Shown: positions 1 to 11,894, counted from the stretch's first letter. The stretch is DNA of 64,000 bases from Chaetoderma sp. LZ-2023a (GCA_034401795.1 CM067365.1:14388733-14452732); one strand, 5' to 3'. Notes: generated from the letters alone by a model not told the origin. Program-made: numbers and translations.

Positions 1-618
1 TCGACCCATCCTGTTCAAATAATTAAGATAAATCTCGTTAATATTAAAAGATATTTGCATTGAGTCCTGGTAAATTCTTTGCAATATTTACCAGGCACTT
101 AGAATAGAACGAGTATCGGACATACGTATAGATGATATTAACACGCCATTGTCAGCCAATCACTGTGATTATTTGCGTGAACCAAATGGTATATGCCGGA
201 CTATTGTTCTTTGGGGGTGGGTGGGGTCACTCGTTTCAAAGTAAGTGGCCAAGGACGTAGAGCCTGACACAGTTAGACAGGGACATCTTTCTATTATTAA
301 GAAGTCATAATCAGCATGCCATAATTACTAGAATCAGTATGTCACGCGGCCTTGTGTTATGGTACCATATTTAGCAATGATTGACAGGTTTTGAATCAGA
401 CATTAAGTGTACATGTTCTCTAGAGCTCATAGCGCGATAGGATGGAGGTTAAAATATATGTTGCAATGCGGATTATTAAGGGAAACAGGACAGGCTACAA
501 TTTAAATCCACATACATGGCCTAATGAAGGGCATTGATAAGTAGTATCAAACAAAATGTTTTTAAAGTTGGGTATGGTGCCCGTATATGGACTGATGGGA
601 TGAAGAATACAAACTAAC
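1..618. other. Intron (or edge) sequence with no recognised gene
   Basis: This is the intron after the TM5 exon, reading on the minus strand. I looked for the TM6 and TM7 exons here and did not see them. No repeat family described elsewhere in the window was recognised. Confidence 0.5.
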
Positions 619-765
619 ATGCCGAGTCTCCCATGCCAGAAATGCTCCAAATGCCAGCAGGATTCCATTAACGGCGTACAAGGTTCCTGAGAAGTATGCT
701 TGCCAGTCAGATTCACACATGTCCACCTGGTACTGGATGATGGTGTCCTCATCATAGTCTGATAT
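619..765 (-). CDS. GABA-B-like receptor exon, extracellular loop 2 and TM5
   Basis: This 147-base exon (49 codons, phase 0) follows TAATTACAG and ends CGGCAT before GTTAGT. QVDMCESDW supplies the loop 2 cysteine (HC in LEHCENTH of GABA-B2). FSGTLYAVNGILLAFGAFLA is TM5, followed by WETRH, matching the AWETRNVS motif. The open frame runs past GTTAGT to a stop, but the family continues into VSIPALND and TM6, which is not in those bases, so the donor is preferred. The next exon must lie at or before the window edge. Confidence 0.92.
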
Positions 766-839
766 CTGTAATTAGCATGCAAGTAAGCGTGATTAGCGTA
801 AGCACTTCAAAGACCAAATTTGGCCAAGACAATTAAACT

Positions 840-1055
840 GTTTACTTATTGAATGTCCATTTGCAGGCCAAGAGAAGACTGGATTTTTTTATATAAAATG
901 TACCACCGCAATGGCCACTCCATTAATGAGCCAGTTATTCCAGTGGAACTTTTTCAAAGACCGTCTCCTCCTGGTTTGCACATGGACAGTCCTCAGGAAG
1001 ACAGCAGGGGCTTGTTTTTGGCCACCTTCGCCATGAAAGGGTTAACTCTTTTGCC
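840..1055. repeat. Fold-back repeat, family B copy
   Basis: The copy has the family hallmarks: TGTCCATTTGCAGGCCAAGA at one side, a GAGCCAGTTATTCCAGTGG centre, a mirrored TTTGCACATGGACA, and an AGGGTTAA end. The small open frames here are products of the repeat. Similar copies lie near 3420, 5885, 30250, 32195, 47330 and 62090-62780. Confidence 0.55.
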
Positions 1056-1144
1056 ATTGTAGACCATATACGACACGTTTATTCTGAGTCAAGAAATATT
1101 TTGCTGAATATTCTTTTGACTAAGAGCTGTTCCTGTTGAATACA

Positions 1145-1420
1145 GCGTTACTACAGTGACGTCATTACTGCGGGATTGCCCTAAATTAACGCCAAGAGCA
1201 CCGCTGCTGGCTGGTATATTCAACAAAGCGCAACCGACCAGCATTGAGTTATTATTGCGGTAAAATACATCGTGATTTAACCCGTTCCTAAAGATAAACT
1301 AAAATCACAATATTATTGAAGTCATACATCATTGGAAAGCGGATCGAATCGCCTAAACATTAGTGTACTATTGCATATATACAACACACCATTATGCCTA
1401 GATTCATTAAATCAAGTAGG
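1145..1420 (+). repeat. Dispersed repeat, family C copy 1
   Basis: About 280 bases here match 8735-9030 in the same orientation. Shared blocks include GCATTGAGTTATTATTGCG, AACCCGTTCCT, AGTCATACATC and ATAGATTCATTAAATCAAGT (ATAGATTCATTAAATCAAGT is in copy 2; copy 1 has CTAGATT). Indels separate the blocks. No coding capacity is seen. Confidence 0.65.
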
Positions 1421-1499
1421 TCAATAGTAGTTGGGCGGCATAGCTGAGAAAGTGTGCACTTTGTGAAACAATCTCACCACTTTCCACAGCATACATTAT

Positions 1500-1790
1500 C
1501 ATATGGCAATGCATAGTCCTATTGCACGGTCTCGCCCTCGCGCTCTGCTTCCATCTCGAGTACCGTGCTTGCAGGCTATGATATATGCACTAGGATAACG
1601 AACTTACCTAAATATTAATGAGCTGTTGGTCACGGCCAATGGAATAAATAATGACATGATTGGCTACCCACAAGCGTAATGTTACGTCACATAGCAACAG
1701 AGTAAAGGTCTGTGTGTACGGCCACAAACAGCGGAGCGATGTGAGTGGGCGTATGTTGGTACGGTTAAGACACTGAGATTCTGATATAGT
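1500..1790 (+). repeat. Dispersed repeat, family D copy 1
   Basis: The stretch contains TTGCACGGTCTCGCC, CATAAGCG-like and CGTAATGTTAC blocks, and GTGAGTGGGCGTATGTTGGT. The same blocks recur at 24480-24640, 28310-28440 and 58610-58985; in the last the final block is amplified into a 41-bp minisatellite. Confidence 0.6.
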
Positions 1791-2133
1791 GCCAAGCGAA
1801 GTAAGTTTCTTGTGGCCGTGGACTGATTAATTACTATTTAGACGTCGTGCACAGTGGACATATTTGTGGGTACATGCTAACATTCTTCCACAACTGCGGA
1901 TAATTCTCAAATAAAACGACTAGACAACATGAGCTTCATGACAAGCCAATATTAACACATATGTATGATCAATTTCAGGGAGAAATTCTTCCAAGGACCT
2001 ATACATCACTTTGGACATGCAGAGGCACATGGGCTGGATTCACGTGTGTGATCAGCTGCCATTCTACTGGAAGATACTAAACTTCTAGCAAGCAGTGGAG
2101 GTGACATGATCGTAGCTGAGGGCTAGGTACCAC

Positions 2134-2661
2134 TTGATGAATCAGAATTCACTTTATAATCGTGAAAAGTTCAAATGTAGCAGCCGGCCTCTGGATGACT
2201 TTATTGTAGATATAACTGATGGGATAGTTTTGGCTCAACTGCTTTCATATATAGTGGGCGCACGTCTGTGTCAGTCCGTAACCAATGTGTTTAAGTTGGC
2301 AGAACTGAAAAAGCTGTGCAACTGTACGTTAATCTGCCTGGGAGTCAACGGGGAGTAATCGATATACTCAACACGACTGACGGAAAAGCTTCTGGCTTAC
2401 CTTGATGTCTTCATGGCTCACAGGAGAGACAGGGATGTTATGTTTGCATGTGCAGTGTATATAGGTTCTGTATTAGAAGTTACGTGTACAGCGAATTACG
2501 AAACTGATGTCATTTGTTTGGCCCAAGCAGTACAGATTGCCCGTAGAGAAATGTTTAATGAGCAGCCTGCGTTCGATGGCATGCTCTTACCAGACTGTCA
2601 GAGAACATCAGCTCCAACCACTCTGATATCGAATGATAGCGAATGCTCATCAGAACGATAG
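2134..2661 (+). pseudogene. Possible calponin-homology (CH) domain remnant
   Basis: Two nearby plus-strand open segments read like a broken CH domain. The first has RPLDDFIVDITDGIVLAQLL and, further on, FKLAELKKLCNCT; these resemble the DL..DLTDGVVLAQLLE helix and the later N...C..FL helix of CH proteins such as neuron navigators or DIXDC1. A stop at 2356-2358 follows GVNGE, and the same frame then continues with a segment ending LAYLDVFMAHRRDRDV, which resembles the LKAILxLFMALAAHYK end of the domain. No splice sites separate these parts, so a processed or captured copy is more likely than live exons. The assignment rests on pattern memory only. Confidence 0.3.
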
Positions 2662-2811
2662 CAGTTACAATTCACAAACTGCAGAAGTTATTCGGTTAAT
2701 TGGTCCGTATTAGGTCGTTAATTTCTAGGTCCATTTCACCCAGTGTCTAGGTAGGTTTTCATTTTCAGTCTATTTTTCGCAGTTTTTACACTGGAATTCA
2801 TTTATAATCCT

Positions 2812-3050
2812 GTGTGGAGGGCGAGGGAGGGAGGGGTGAAGGAAGTGAATGAAGGAGGGGGGAGGAGTGAGAGAGAGAGAGAGCGTGGGGGGAAGGGTGA
2901 GAGGGAGATTGAGAGAAAGCGAGAGTGGGAGAGGGTGAGAGATGGAGAGGGAGAAAGAATGAGAGTGAGAGAGATTGCGAGGGAGGGAAGAAAGGGAGAT
3001 AGAGAGTATGCGAGGAGAAGGGGTGGGGGGGGAGAGTGGGGTGGATGGCC
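2812..3050 (+). repeat. Purine-rich (GA)n-type tract
   Basis: About 240 bases are almost wholly G and A on the plus strand, with short GAGA and GGGA runs. Open frames on both strands (Arg/Glu-rich, Ser/Leu-rich) are artefacts of the composition. Such polypurine tracts can form triplexes; that is only a possibility here. Confidence 0.85.
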
Positions 3051-3419
3051 CGTGTTTCCAGTGATTGCCTTATAGTTCACCACTCAGGCTGGAACCGGGT
3101 AAAATGTAGGCTGGAACCGGGTAAAATTTAGCCTGGAATCGGGTACAATTTAAGTTTGAACTGGGTAATAATTAGCAAACCGCTAATTAAAGGTCAAGCA
3201 GTTATGTTGACAGGAACAACTACACGCGACAAATGGTCCGCATAAATAGGTTCCACTGTAAATCGTTTAGAAGCAGGTATTCTGATAGTATGTTGAAATA
3301 TGTTGAAACTAATTTTAACTGGAAATAATTGCTCCAGGTGCCAGGAACTGGGCAATCCCGTCTTCCTGTCAATAAAATGACGAATTGTTTAACTATGTAG
3401 TTCTTCCATCGGAAGGAAT

Positions 3420-3560
3420 ATGTTAACCCCTTAATTCATTAACCCACATGTCAGTTAAAACGGCCTCTGCAGTGGGACTGAGAAACGTCCAATTGCAGAC
3501 AAAGAGACCACTATTTTAGATTAACTCTGGAAGTACGGCTCATTGACCAAGTCAGTCATT
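3420..3560. repeat. Fold-back repeat, family B, diverged copy
   Basis: CCCTTAATTCATTAACCC and GAAACGTCCAATTGCAGAC are followed by a degraded CCAAGTCAGTCATTTCACC centre, matching the family seen best at 62564-62728. Confidence 0.4.
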
Positions 3561-4134
3561 TCACCAGTGAATCGTCAACAACAGTCAACTCTTGGTGTCC
3601 AAATTAACATTTTCTAAAAGAAGAATTAAATTTTGTAAGCAAATTGGAGAATAAAATTGGGTAAATGCGTGAGATTCAAGTGTCTCAAACTCAAGCGTAG
3701 AAAGGAAAGTTTATCCATCGAACATGTGATGGCATAATCAACTACGTGACGTGAATAGCACTTTGGATAAGTTCATCACGAACGTATAATTGATAATGGA
3801 CTAATGAGCTATTGTAAGAATTGTATGTATTTACTATTTAATAAACATGATGCTGAATATTTTAAAACTAATTTGACTGTTGCTGCCATTGTTGCTTACC
3901 TGCATATTTTTTGACAATTGAGATTCAGGGAGTGCAGGTATCGATCAATCCCAAAGGCTGATGTGATTGGTTTCATATTGTGTTACTAAATAATAAGGCC
4001 AATCGCTGTATTCCTACACAGGCCTAATTTAGGCTATTAAATAATGTGATATCATGTTGCACAGATATCGCCATTGAGAACTGAATCATTAAACCTTCGA
4101 TAATGCAACCTAATTGGCTTTTCCAGTTTTAGCC

Positions 4135-4400
4135 ATGCCCCACCCATCTCTGGGCTAAGCTCCACTTGCCCCTCGCTCCTGTTGGGATCGATCGATCTCT
4201 GAACTCTCAATTTCCAGAAAACTATACAGGTAAGCTATTGAATATTCTGGAACTAATTTCACTGGGCGCTGATGATGCCTATGGCAGCAACAGCATTCAG
4301 TCAAATTAGTTTCAAAATATTCTACACCATGTATATCAAATAGTAGAGACATACAATTTGTACAACGTGTCAGATTATTAAGAATTAAAGACGGGCCAGG
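4135..4400. mobile_element. MITE-like fold-back element, family A
   Basis: The core at about 4236-4326 is an inverted repeat: TTGAATATTCTGGAACTAAT on the left and ATTAGTTTCAAAATATTC on the right, around a GGGCGCTG...GGCAGCAACAGC centre. Outer parts include the GCTCCAC and GATCGATCGATC blocks and the GTAGAGACATACAATTTGTA block that recur in other copies (10716, 27215, 29285, 36060, 53790, 63470). No open frame for a transposase is present. Confidence 0.7.
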
Positions 4401-4870
4401 TAGAGTCATTCATTCAACCTACACATCACGAAGCTGATTATGAACAGATTGTCCTACTGTTTTGACAACAAACAGTAGGCTAAACAATACCCTAACATGC
4501 ATATGTTATTTATGATATGCGTTAGCTCTAAGTTGCCGGGCCAGCGTTGGCTCAACAACTGTAACCCAACTGTAATTGTGGCACTATTATGCCAACTTGG
4601 CCCAGCCATGTATATAACATGTACGATATGCATTGTCTATAAGCTGTTGGGCCTACGTGGGCCCAACAAATGTAACCCAATTGTAATTTTGTCACTGCTA
4701 TGCTAATGTTAGTCCAACCCTTTATCTCCAGCGGCGATCATACTAGCCAATTACCAGATCTCAGAAAATCGTAAAAGTAAGCATATCTGAAATGCACACA
4801 ATCAATTTCAGTCAATTCGTGGGGTTGTGAGATAGTTAGTTGAAAGCTACTCGGGTGAAAGAGGTTTTTT

Positions 4871-5046
4871 GTCCTCTGGATGCTGGTGTAATGGTAATGT
4901 ACTCGCCGCCGAAATGCTAGGCTTTAAACCCCGCTCGGGTTGACAATTGAAAAAATGTAAAAATTACATTTCTGATGATGAATGAGCTGTAGGGTGTCAG
5001 CAATGGCATCGTTCAGAGAACTAATGCTTGGCAATAATAAAATCAT

Positions 5047-5050
<4 letters not shown>
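4871..5050 (+). mobile_element. tRNA-derived SINE candidate with (TAC)n tail
   Basis: TGGTGTAATGG at 4884-4894 fits a pol III box A, and GCTTTAAACCC at 4921-4931 is a degraded box B 37 bases downstream, followed by GCTCGGGTTG. A tRNA-unrelated body continues to GCAATAATAAAATCATC and then passes directly into a (TAC)n tail at 5050-5091. The head looks like a tRNA gene but box B is degraded and no full cloverleaf is evident, so a SINE is preferred. I saw no second copy in the window. Confidence 0.5.

Positions 5051-5091
<41 letters not shown>
5050..5091 (+). repeat. (TAC)n microsatellite, 14 units
   Basis: Perfect run at the 3' end of the SINE candidate. It is the complementary-strand form of the (GTA)n tracts that flank the Tx1-like LINE copies. 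Confidence 0.95.
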
Positions 5092-5112
5092 AATCCAGTT
5101 CCATGTCAAGGT

Positions 5113-5210
5113 TCTGCTGAATATTTTGAAACTAATTTGACTGGAAGCTGGTGCTGCCTAATTAAGACAGCATCGGCTCCCAGTAAAATTGGTTTCTAAT
5201 TATTCAAAAG
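5113..5210. mobile_element. MITE-like core, family A
   Basis: TGAATATTTTGAAACTAATT and a mirrored CAGTAAAATTGGTTTCTAAT flank a GCTGGTGCTGCC centre. Only the core is present; the outer blocks are missing. Confidence 0.6.
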
Positions 5211-5383
5211 CTTAGTATATGAGTATATCATGCCTGTAAAAGTAAAATACTATGATTCCAGGTTCAAATAGGTAAAATGGTATAACTCTTTTTAGTTGGG
5301 ATCCCCTTATTTTCATGGGCTCGAGCCCCATTAGCCCTTTTCTTAATACATATTGTAATGACTCCATGTCATTTGAACTCTAC

Positions 5384-5506
5384 CTCCTTGGTCGTGTTAA
5401 ATCTGCTAACGTACTGCGGGTCCACAATCTCCCACATGACAATAATCACCATATCTACGATTAGAAGAACCACTGTGAGACCGAGCAACTGAACATCTTT
5501 GATTTG
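5384..5506 (-). CDS. GABA-B-like receptor exon, TM4
   Basis: This 123-base exon (41 codons, phase 0) follows GTTTCCACAG and ends AAGGAG before [26 protein letters not shown] with [13 protein letters not shown] corresponds to the IIKDQKLL...DLCILICWQAVDPL segment of the family; the IVDP motif at the end of TM4 is typical. A (TA)n run of about 140 bases begins 38 bases upstream of the acceptor, so the branch point must lie in or very near that short interval. Confidence 0.95.
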
Positions 5507-5541
5507 CTGTGGAAACAAGACAAACACTTTCTCAAACATCT

Positions 5542-5687
<146 letters not shown>

Positions 5688-5884
5688 TATAGCCCCTCGC
5701 ATTCCCAACTCATGAATAAACATGTGAACATGGTTTCAAAAAGACAGAAACATGTTAGTTAGTACAATTTTGAACACGATATAAGTAATGTTATGTTGTA
5801 TTTGTTGGACTTTTTTCAAGATCTTTTAATTTTAGAAGACTAATTTTGTAAATTTATAACTAAATCTTTTTTCGCCGGCTTGAC

Positions 5885-6110
5885 CATTAAATGGGTTAAG
5901 TAAAGAAAATTAACGTTTTTACTTAGCCAGTGTCTATCTGCAGGCCGAGAGTATTTGTGTAAATCTCCCAATAGAATGACTAGCTCGGTTACTGAACCAG
6001 TCATTCAGTGGTAAATATTAAAAAATAGTCTTCTCTAGGTTTTTCAGATAACCATGTCTGAAGACCAGGTCAAATTTGTTTTTCGCCAGTTTGGACATTA
6101 AAGGGTTAAG
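5885..6110. repeat. Fold-back repeat, family B copy
   Basis: Begins with the GACCATTAAATGGGTTAA end, has the CTCGGTTACTGAACCAGTCA centre and ends near GACATTAAAGGGTTAAG, so both GGGTTAA-type ends are visible. Confidence 0.6.
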
Positions 6111-8412
6111 TTGACACAAGAAGGGTTGATAGCCATTTATACAATATAGTTGAAACATAATCAAAATCCGCCTCCCACATTTACATTTTGCGATAGCCGG
6201 TTTTTTTATTTGGGGGTCCTTATTTTCCGGAGCATAGATTGGTGGGGCTGCCTAAAGCAATAAGCGTGCATGTGTGTGCATACGCGCGCGTTTGACAGGG
6301 CATAAGTTTGAGCAATATACCAAAAGCTGTACCATCTGATTAATAATTCTCTCCGCAGAAAGACAGACGGGCATGTAGATATGTGTGCATAATGTGTATC
6401 GTACACATGCAAGTGAATTAATAAGCCTTAGAAAAGAGATGCAAAAACGTCAAAGATGTGTAGACCTATCTCCGTCAAAAGAAAGAAAATGTCCAGAGAA
6501 AAGGTTGTTCAGCGGCAACACAAAAGGCGAAATGTGGTTTCTTTTATATGATGATATTCCTGGACCGATTTCATAACTCACCAACCTGAGTAATTAAGGG
6601 AGCTATATTTTATCTGTCGCTTGGTAGAGCGCATACCGCCGCCACATTGATATACTCATTTTACGTTCGTGATTCGCTGTTTGCAAACATTCTGATTTGA
6701 CATCTGACACCAAATTCTGTAAATCGTTGCACACCAACCTGTCCGCCAAACTCCTTCTGAATCTGAATTCTGAGATATCCTGCTTGCAACATTAACCTTT
6801 TTATCCTGATGGGATGCCAGATCCAGATCTGTATCCATATGTAATCGTACTATCCCTGTTGCATATTCAACCCATCCACCAATTTGTTCCTGGCTGCGTC
6901 CATAACTCTTCTTTGATATCTCGCAATCGATATTCTTGATCAGGATTTGGATCAGGAACAGCACTAAAATCTAGTCATTGTGTTCGGCTCATATACCCAT
7001 CATTTAAACCAAGTTTGATAAGAGTCCGTGCAAAACCTTTTAGATATCCTGCTAATAGTCAAACGTACAGTTAATATTACAACATATGTGACATGAATAA
7101 GATGGCATACAATCGCCTTCATTGTCTATTGGCAGTAAAGAGAAATGTTTTACATAACTAATTGACACGATGTCACAGATGGTAGAACAGTCTTAAACTG
7201 TGAAAGTGTTATCGTGCACAAACTTTGTTTTACATTAATCGAATCCGAAACATCAGAAAATCTTATCATATTGTATCTCAATTGAGCTTAGGAAATGACA
7301 ATTTAATAATAGAATTTTAATCTAAAATTCTAAGAATCTACATTGAACAATGACAACTTATTAGTCTTGATGCCTGATTCATGCAATCCCAGTATGTACT
7401 CGTTTATAAACATTTCTAATAAATGGCATGTCTTCAAATGTCTTCAAATGTGGGGTTTTTTCATTTCATTTTCTAAGGTATGATATTCTCCAAATTGACG
7501 GCTGCGTTGTAATATTGTACGAGCATAGTAAGAACTTCTTCATAATTTACTACGTCTTTGAACAAGAAGACCTGTAGCTGCCGTCATTAAGACAATCGCA
7601 TGTAATTCCGTCATCGTCAAAATGAGCTAGAAGCGTGCAGGTTTATAGTTTATGTCACGATTTCTTTCACGCTATCGTCATTATATATCGTGTAACTGTC
7701 GTGTTGCAGTCGTCCAACGCCATGCGATGACGATACGACCACGATACGACGGACTCTATCTGCTTATGTACCCCTTACGAAGGGGCTCGACTGACCAATT
7801 CTGTCACCGGGCATTAAGGAAGCGAATGGCTTCCAATCTAATTAAAACAAAGACTCAGTGAACTAACATTTGCTCTTGCATGACGGCTTTATAAAATAAT
7901 CAACCTATACCCACAAGTGAAAAACAGAAATAAATCAGAATGGTTAGAAAAAAGCAGTTAAATACCATTTATGGCATTCTGGCGGGAACCAATTAGTGAC
8001 GAAGTTGGACGCATGCTCTCTGGTGTATGCTGAGCGAATAAATAATACCCGCTACAGGCGGTCATATAAACTCAGTTATATTCGCGCCAAGCTGATTAGC
8101 CACTACGTCCTACAGGTAAAACAATGTCTAGTTTTAAAACAACTTGACTGAAAGCCGTTGTTTCCAGATGCATGGTCTACATTCAGCCACACGAATGCAA
8201 AAATATTCAGTAGACGTCATATTGTGACCTTGGAAACCAGCAGTGTGTATTGAAATCATTGTGATCGAAACTTGTTGCTTCTTCCACCAGAAAAAGTGAC
8301 TTTCAAATATAACCTTTTCAAAAGGAGCTGTACTCTAAGTGTTCTGAGCCCCGTCAATCCGTCTATATTCACAGGGCTATTATAGGCTTATATCACTATG
8401 GAATAAACGTAC
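6110..8412. other. Intron sequence, nothing recognised
   Basis: Apart from a partial CAGTAAAGAGAAATG-rich AT-rich stretch I see no gene, RNA or repeat I can name. The short open frames (for example 6656-6964 minus, 7652-7861 plus) show no family motifs and are probably chance. Confidence 0.5.
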
Positions 8413-8520
8413 CACTTTCTTGAGCTTGGTGTTTGAGAAGATCTTATGAACGCGCCATGTCTTCGAAAACAGGGCACCAAAAGCGGTTGAGAAGCCAGTA
8501 GTGAAGAGAATAGTTCTTAG
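8413..8520 (-). CDS. GABA-B-like receptor exon, TM3 and start of intracellular loop 2
   Basis: This 108-base exon (36 codons, phase 0 both ends) follows TGATTTCAG and ends AAAGTG before GTACGT. It reads LRTILFTTGFSTAFGALF, then SKTWRVHKIFSNTKLKKV. This matches the VRTW..TVGYTTAFGAMFAKTWRVH pattern of GABA-B receptors, with the basic KTWRVH segment that starts the G-protein-facing loop 2. It was too short to stand out as an open reading frame. Confidence 0.95.
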
Positions 8521-8601
8521 CTGAAATCAGAAATAGAGCATCTCAACCAAGTTGCCATTTCTTATCAGAGCTATCACATGCACGTCTTTACACAAATGGG
8601 A

Positions 8602-8661
8602 TCATCGTCGTCGTCGTCGTCGTCGTGGTCGTGGTCGTCGTCGTCGTCGTCGTCGTCGTCG
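8602..8661 (+). repeat. (CGT)n microsatellite
   Basis: A run of GTC/CGT triplets with a few TGG interruptions. Confidence 0.95.
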
Positions 8662-8734
8662 ACGGTATTAAGCATGGAGCGGCTTAAGACATTCTACTCC
8701 GTATCGGTGTACTTATTCAAGCTTAAGACACCTT

Positions 8735-9030
8735 TCCCACATTAACGTCGTTACGCCGGGATTTCCCTAAATCGACGCGCAAAGCAGAACTGTTGGCTGG
8801 TAAGCCTGCTAACAAGCTGTTGGCCCGCATTGAGTTATTATTGCGTCAAAAACCCGTTCCTCTGATAAACTAAAACCATTATATTATTTAAGTCATACAT
8901 CGTTGGAAACCGCATTAAATTGCCGAAAGATTAATGTAATATTTTTTATATTTTTGTAAGATTTTCATTGGGTTATTTGCGTATATAAAATACACCATTA
9001 TACATAGATTCATTAAATCAAGTGGACAAT
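8735..9030 (+). repeat. Dispersed repeat, family C copy 2
   Basis: Matches 1145-1420 in the same orientation with several indels; the ATAGATTCATTAAATCAAGT block closes both copies. Confidence 0.65.
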
Positions 9031-9595
9031 ATAGGCTATTTTAAAATTACAATCAACTCCGTTAAATTTTACAAAACTATAACAACGAATACAGAAATGC
9101 ACAGGAAGTTGTTTTAGCTTTCCAATGATAAATGACTTCAATAATATTATGAAATTAGTTCTTCATATAAACTGTTTAAAGTGCGTTGTATCTGATTCCA
9201 ATAATAAACTATGTTGTTTTCGCATCGTCTATAGCGTTTACCAGCCAGAAGTGGTATGCGCAATGGGGAAAGGTCTATTAGTCAAAGAAATATATTATCT
9301 AGTTACAATTGTTGTCTAGTTTGGATTTGAAGATACCAATGTTTTGCACTATCTTTCAGGTAGTAAGTTCTAATATGAGATTACTCATTGTGAGACGAGA
9401 TTGCAATCTCGTATTGTCCCAACAAAACTGTGTTTGCATCTCAAGTGTGTGATCACACGTTATCATGTGTACAGTGTGATTATTTGTGAACAATTAGTGT
9501 GCGTTTCTCTTGTACACCACATGTAGAATTGTGTATGCTTCAATCAGATACTCTCTACGTCTTCTATATTTCATTGACATAAGCCTAAGTAATGT

Positions 9596-9618
9596 GCGTG
9601 CGTGCGTGCGTGCGTGCA

Positions 9619-9654
<36 letters not shown>

Positions 9655-9739
9655 TGAGTGAGTGGGTGGATGGGTGGGTGAGTGAGTGAGTGAGTGAGTG
9701 AGTGAGTGAGTGAGTTAGCGAGCGAGCGAGCGAGCGCGC

Positions 9740-9778
<39 letters not shown>

Positions 9779-9807
9779 TGAGTGAGTGAGTGAGTTAGTG
9801 AGTGCGC

Positions 9808-9846
<39 letters not shown>

Positions 9847-9925
9847 TACGCGTGTGCGCGTGCGTGCGTGTGCGCGCGTGCGTGTGTGCGTGGGCGCGCG
9901 TGGGTGCGTGCGTGCGTCTATGAGT
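9596..9925 (+). repeat. Compound (GTGC)n / (GTGA)n microsatellite
   Basis: About 330 bases of CGTG, GAGT and GCGC tetranucleotide runs in three blocks. The alternating purine-pyrimidine CGTGCG parts could adopt Z-DNA. Confidence 0.95.
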
Positions 9926-10715
9926 GTGTGTATGTATACAGTAGTGTAGGTGGGCTGAGTGTGGCTGAGTGTAGCTGAGTTACTGGGTAGTTTATGATGT
10001 ATGGTTGAATGGATAGCATGGGGATAATGGTGAGAGGTTTTAATTAGGTGTTCTTGATAACTTGTGTTAAAGTGTTTAGGGAGACTGGTGTATTAGGCAA
10101 TCAATTAATAATTTTTTTTTTTAATTTCTCTTATTACATATACGGATGGTCGTTAGGATAATGGTTTTAAAGGTATGTGATGCAATAGGGGATCAGGTAA
10201 TGTTGTCAGCCATTGGGTGTGTAACATTTTTTGAACACCCTCTTTGGTCGCTAGTCTGGGGCTTTTCCAGGCACCACCTATTAGGCTGTGGGTTTTGTTT
10301 TTGGTGCTTTTGCACCAGATTCATAAGGTACATACAGATTTCCTAAGCCTAAGTAATGTTAACCTGCATGCCTATGTACTTAGGATGTTTGAGTGCTCCG
10401 TTGCTCTACGCAGTACCTTTCTATGGCTATTAATTGTCTTATTGAGTGAGTTGACCAAACTCAGTTACAGTATTCTAGGATGGGCCTGATGAAGGACTTG
10501 CATAGTAAGATGAATGTGTTTTATCCATGCGGGAGAATGTTCGCGTAATAACTGCTAGTGGACCTATTGTATTGGCTTTCGATACAATTTTGTTAATGTT
10601 GTGCTAAATGAACGTGATAAATTTTTGTACGTGATGGCTTCTCGTGTCAGATTCTCTTTATCGCATGAGCTATTATTTCGAACCGTGATGGAGGATTCCA
10701 TTTTTTTTATCTTTT

Positions 10716-11060
10716 AAGCTCCACCCACACTTCGCCTTGTAGGGATCGATCGATCCCTGAAATTCAATTTCCAGAAGACTATACATGTAAACTGTTGAGT
10801 ATTTTGAAACCCATTCGACGGGGCGCTGCTACCGCCTATGGCAGCAACAGCATCCAGTCAAATTAGTTTCAAAATATTCAACAACATCTTTATTAATAGT
10901 AAAGACATACTGTTCGTGCAACCACGCTTAGTCCACGTCATCACGTCAACAATTAAGCGTTCGTGACGAACTTATCTACTAGATGCATGGTATCATTGAT
11001 TATGACGCCATCCTACACATCCCCTAGTTGATTATGACGTCATATGATTTGGTGGATAAA
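10716..11060. mobile_element. MITE-like fold-back element, family A, long copy
   Basis: The core inverted repeat lies at 10793-10882. The left outer arm has AGCTCCACCCACACTTCGCC and GATCGATCGATC, the right outer arm has TAATAGTAAAGACATACTG and ends in TTATGACGTCATATGATTT, which contains a perfect TGACGTCA palindrome. No coding capacity. Confidence 0.7.
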
Positions 11061-11776
11061 CTGGAAATATTCATTTCCATTTTTGTCATTGTCCTACCAG
11101 TTTGTATTATTTTGTTTTGTCTTGCTTAAGCACGTTCACCATCACAATCAAACGTTAAACAGTGTACAATTTATACAAATCCTGCATTCTCCATGACAGT
11201 TAGGTACGAAATCTAGTTGTTTTATGTACACGGTTAAAACACATAGCTTTAAAATGTTACTCAACGACCGTATAATACATATCTTTTATCTTGTTCAAAT
11301 TTGAGAGAGTAATGACCCAATCGTGGATGTAATGTTGACCATCAGTCATATTTTCTTTGCTTTATGAACTGCAATGTAAATATCTTTTTCACAGTTTTTA
11401 CTTTTAAAGATATTTATTCACAGCCGTAGTCGGTTATAGCATATATCCTCATAGGATATGTCTATACATTTCAAAATAAACAATAGCATGTTTATAAAAT
11501 TGCTACACCTACAAAGACATACAACGATTCAGACATGTTGGTGACAGACTTTTGCCAATTTTTATTATGATGTCAGCGGTCAGTAAGTGACGCATTTTGA
11601 TTATGACGACAGCTACCTGATTGACAGATCTCGGCCCTTCATTGCCCACATTAACATCCAGTGTCTATGAGCGTAGAGTTGTAACATAAACAGCATCAAA
11701 TGGTGCTGATTTAACTATCGTTCTGCATATTCAATCAAGTTTGACGACACCAATCACAAGAAAACATGTATCTCAC

Positions 11777-11894
11777 CTTACAAAAGAGGTTTTCGCTACC
11801 AACTTCGGATCCCTCCAGAAATACTGTTATGTAGCATACGGCACACCCGAGCAGAATGATATTGTTTATATTCGGCGACGATAACTTGATCAGA
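11777..11894 (-). CDS. GABA-B-like receptor exon, TM2
   Basis: This 118-base exon follows CATATTTCAG and ends TGTAAG before GTGAGA. It has one leading base and 39 codons. LIKLSSPNINNIILLGCAV is nearly the LIKMSSPYMNNLIILGG of GABA-B2, and the rest of TM2 runs through CYITVFLEG. The cysteine in NLFCK is at the position that, in the family, pairs with extracellular loop 2; the partner is seen in the 619-765 exon. The upstream ATG at 11932 is intronic and is not the start of this coding segment. Confidence 0.95.

Noticed and set aside
4871-4945. A functional tRNA gene
   Set aside because: Box B is degraded and no complete cloverleaf or acceptor stem is evident; a SINE head fits better.
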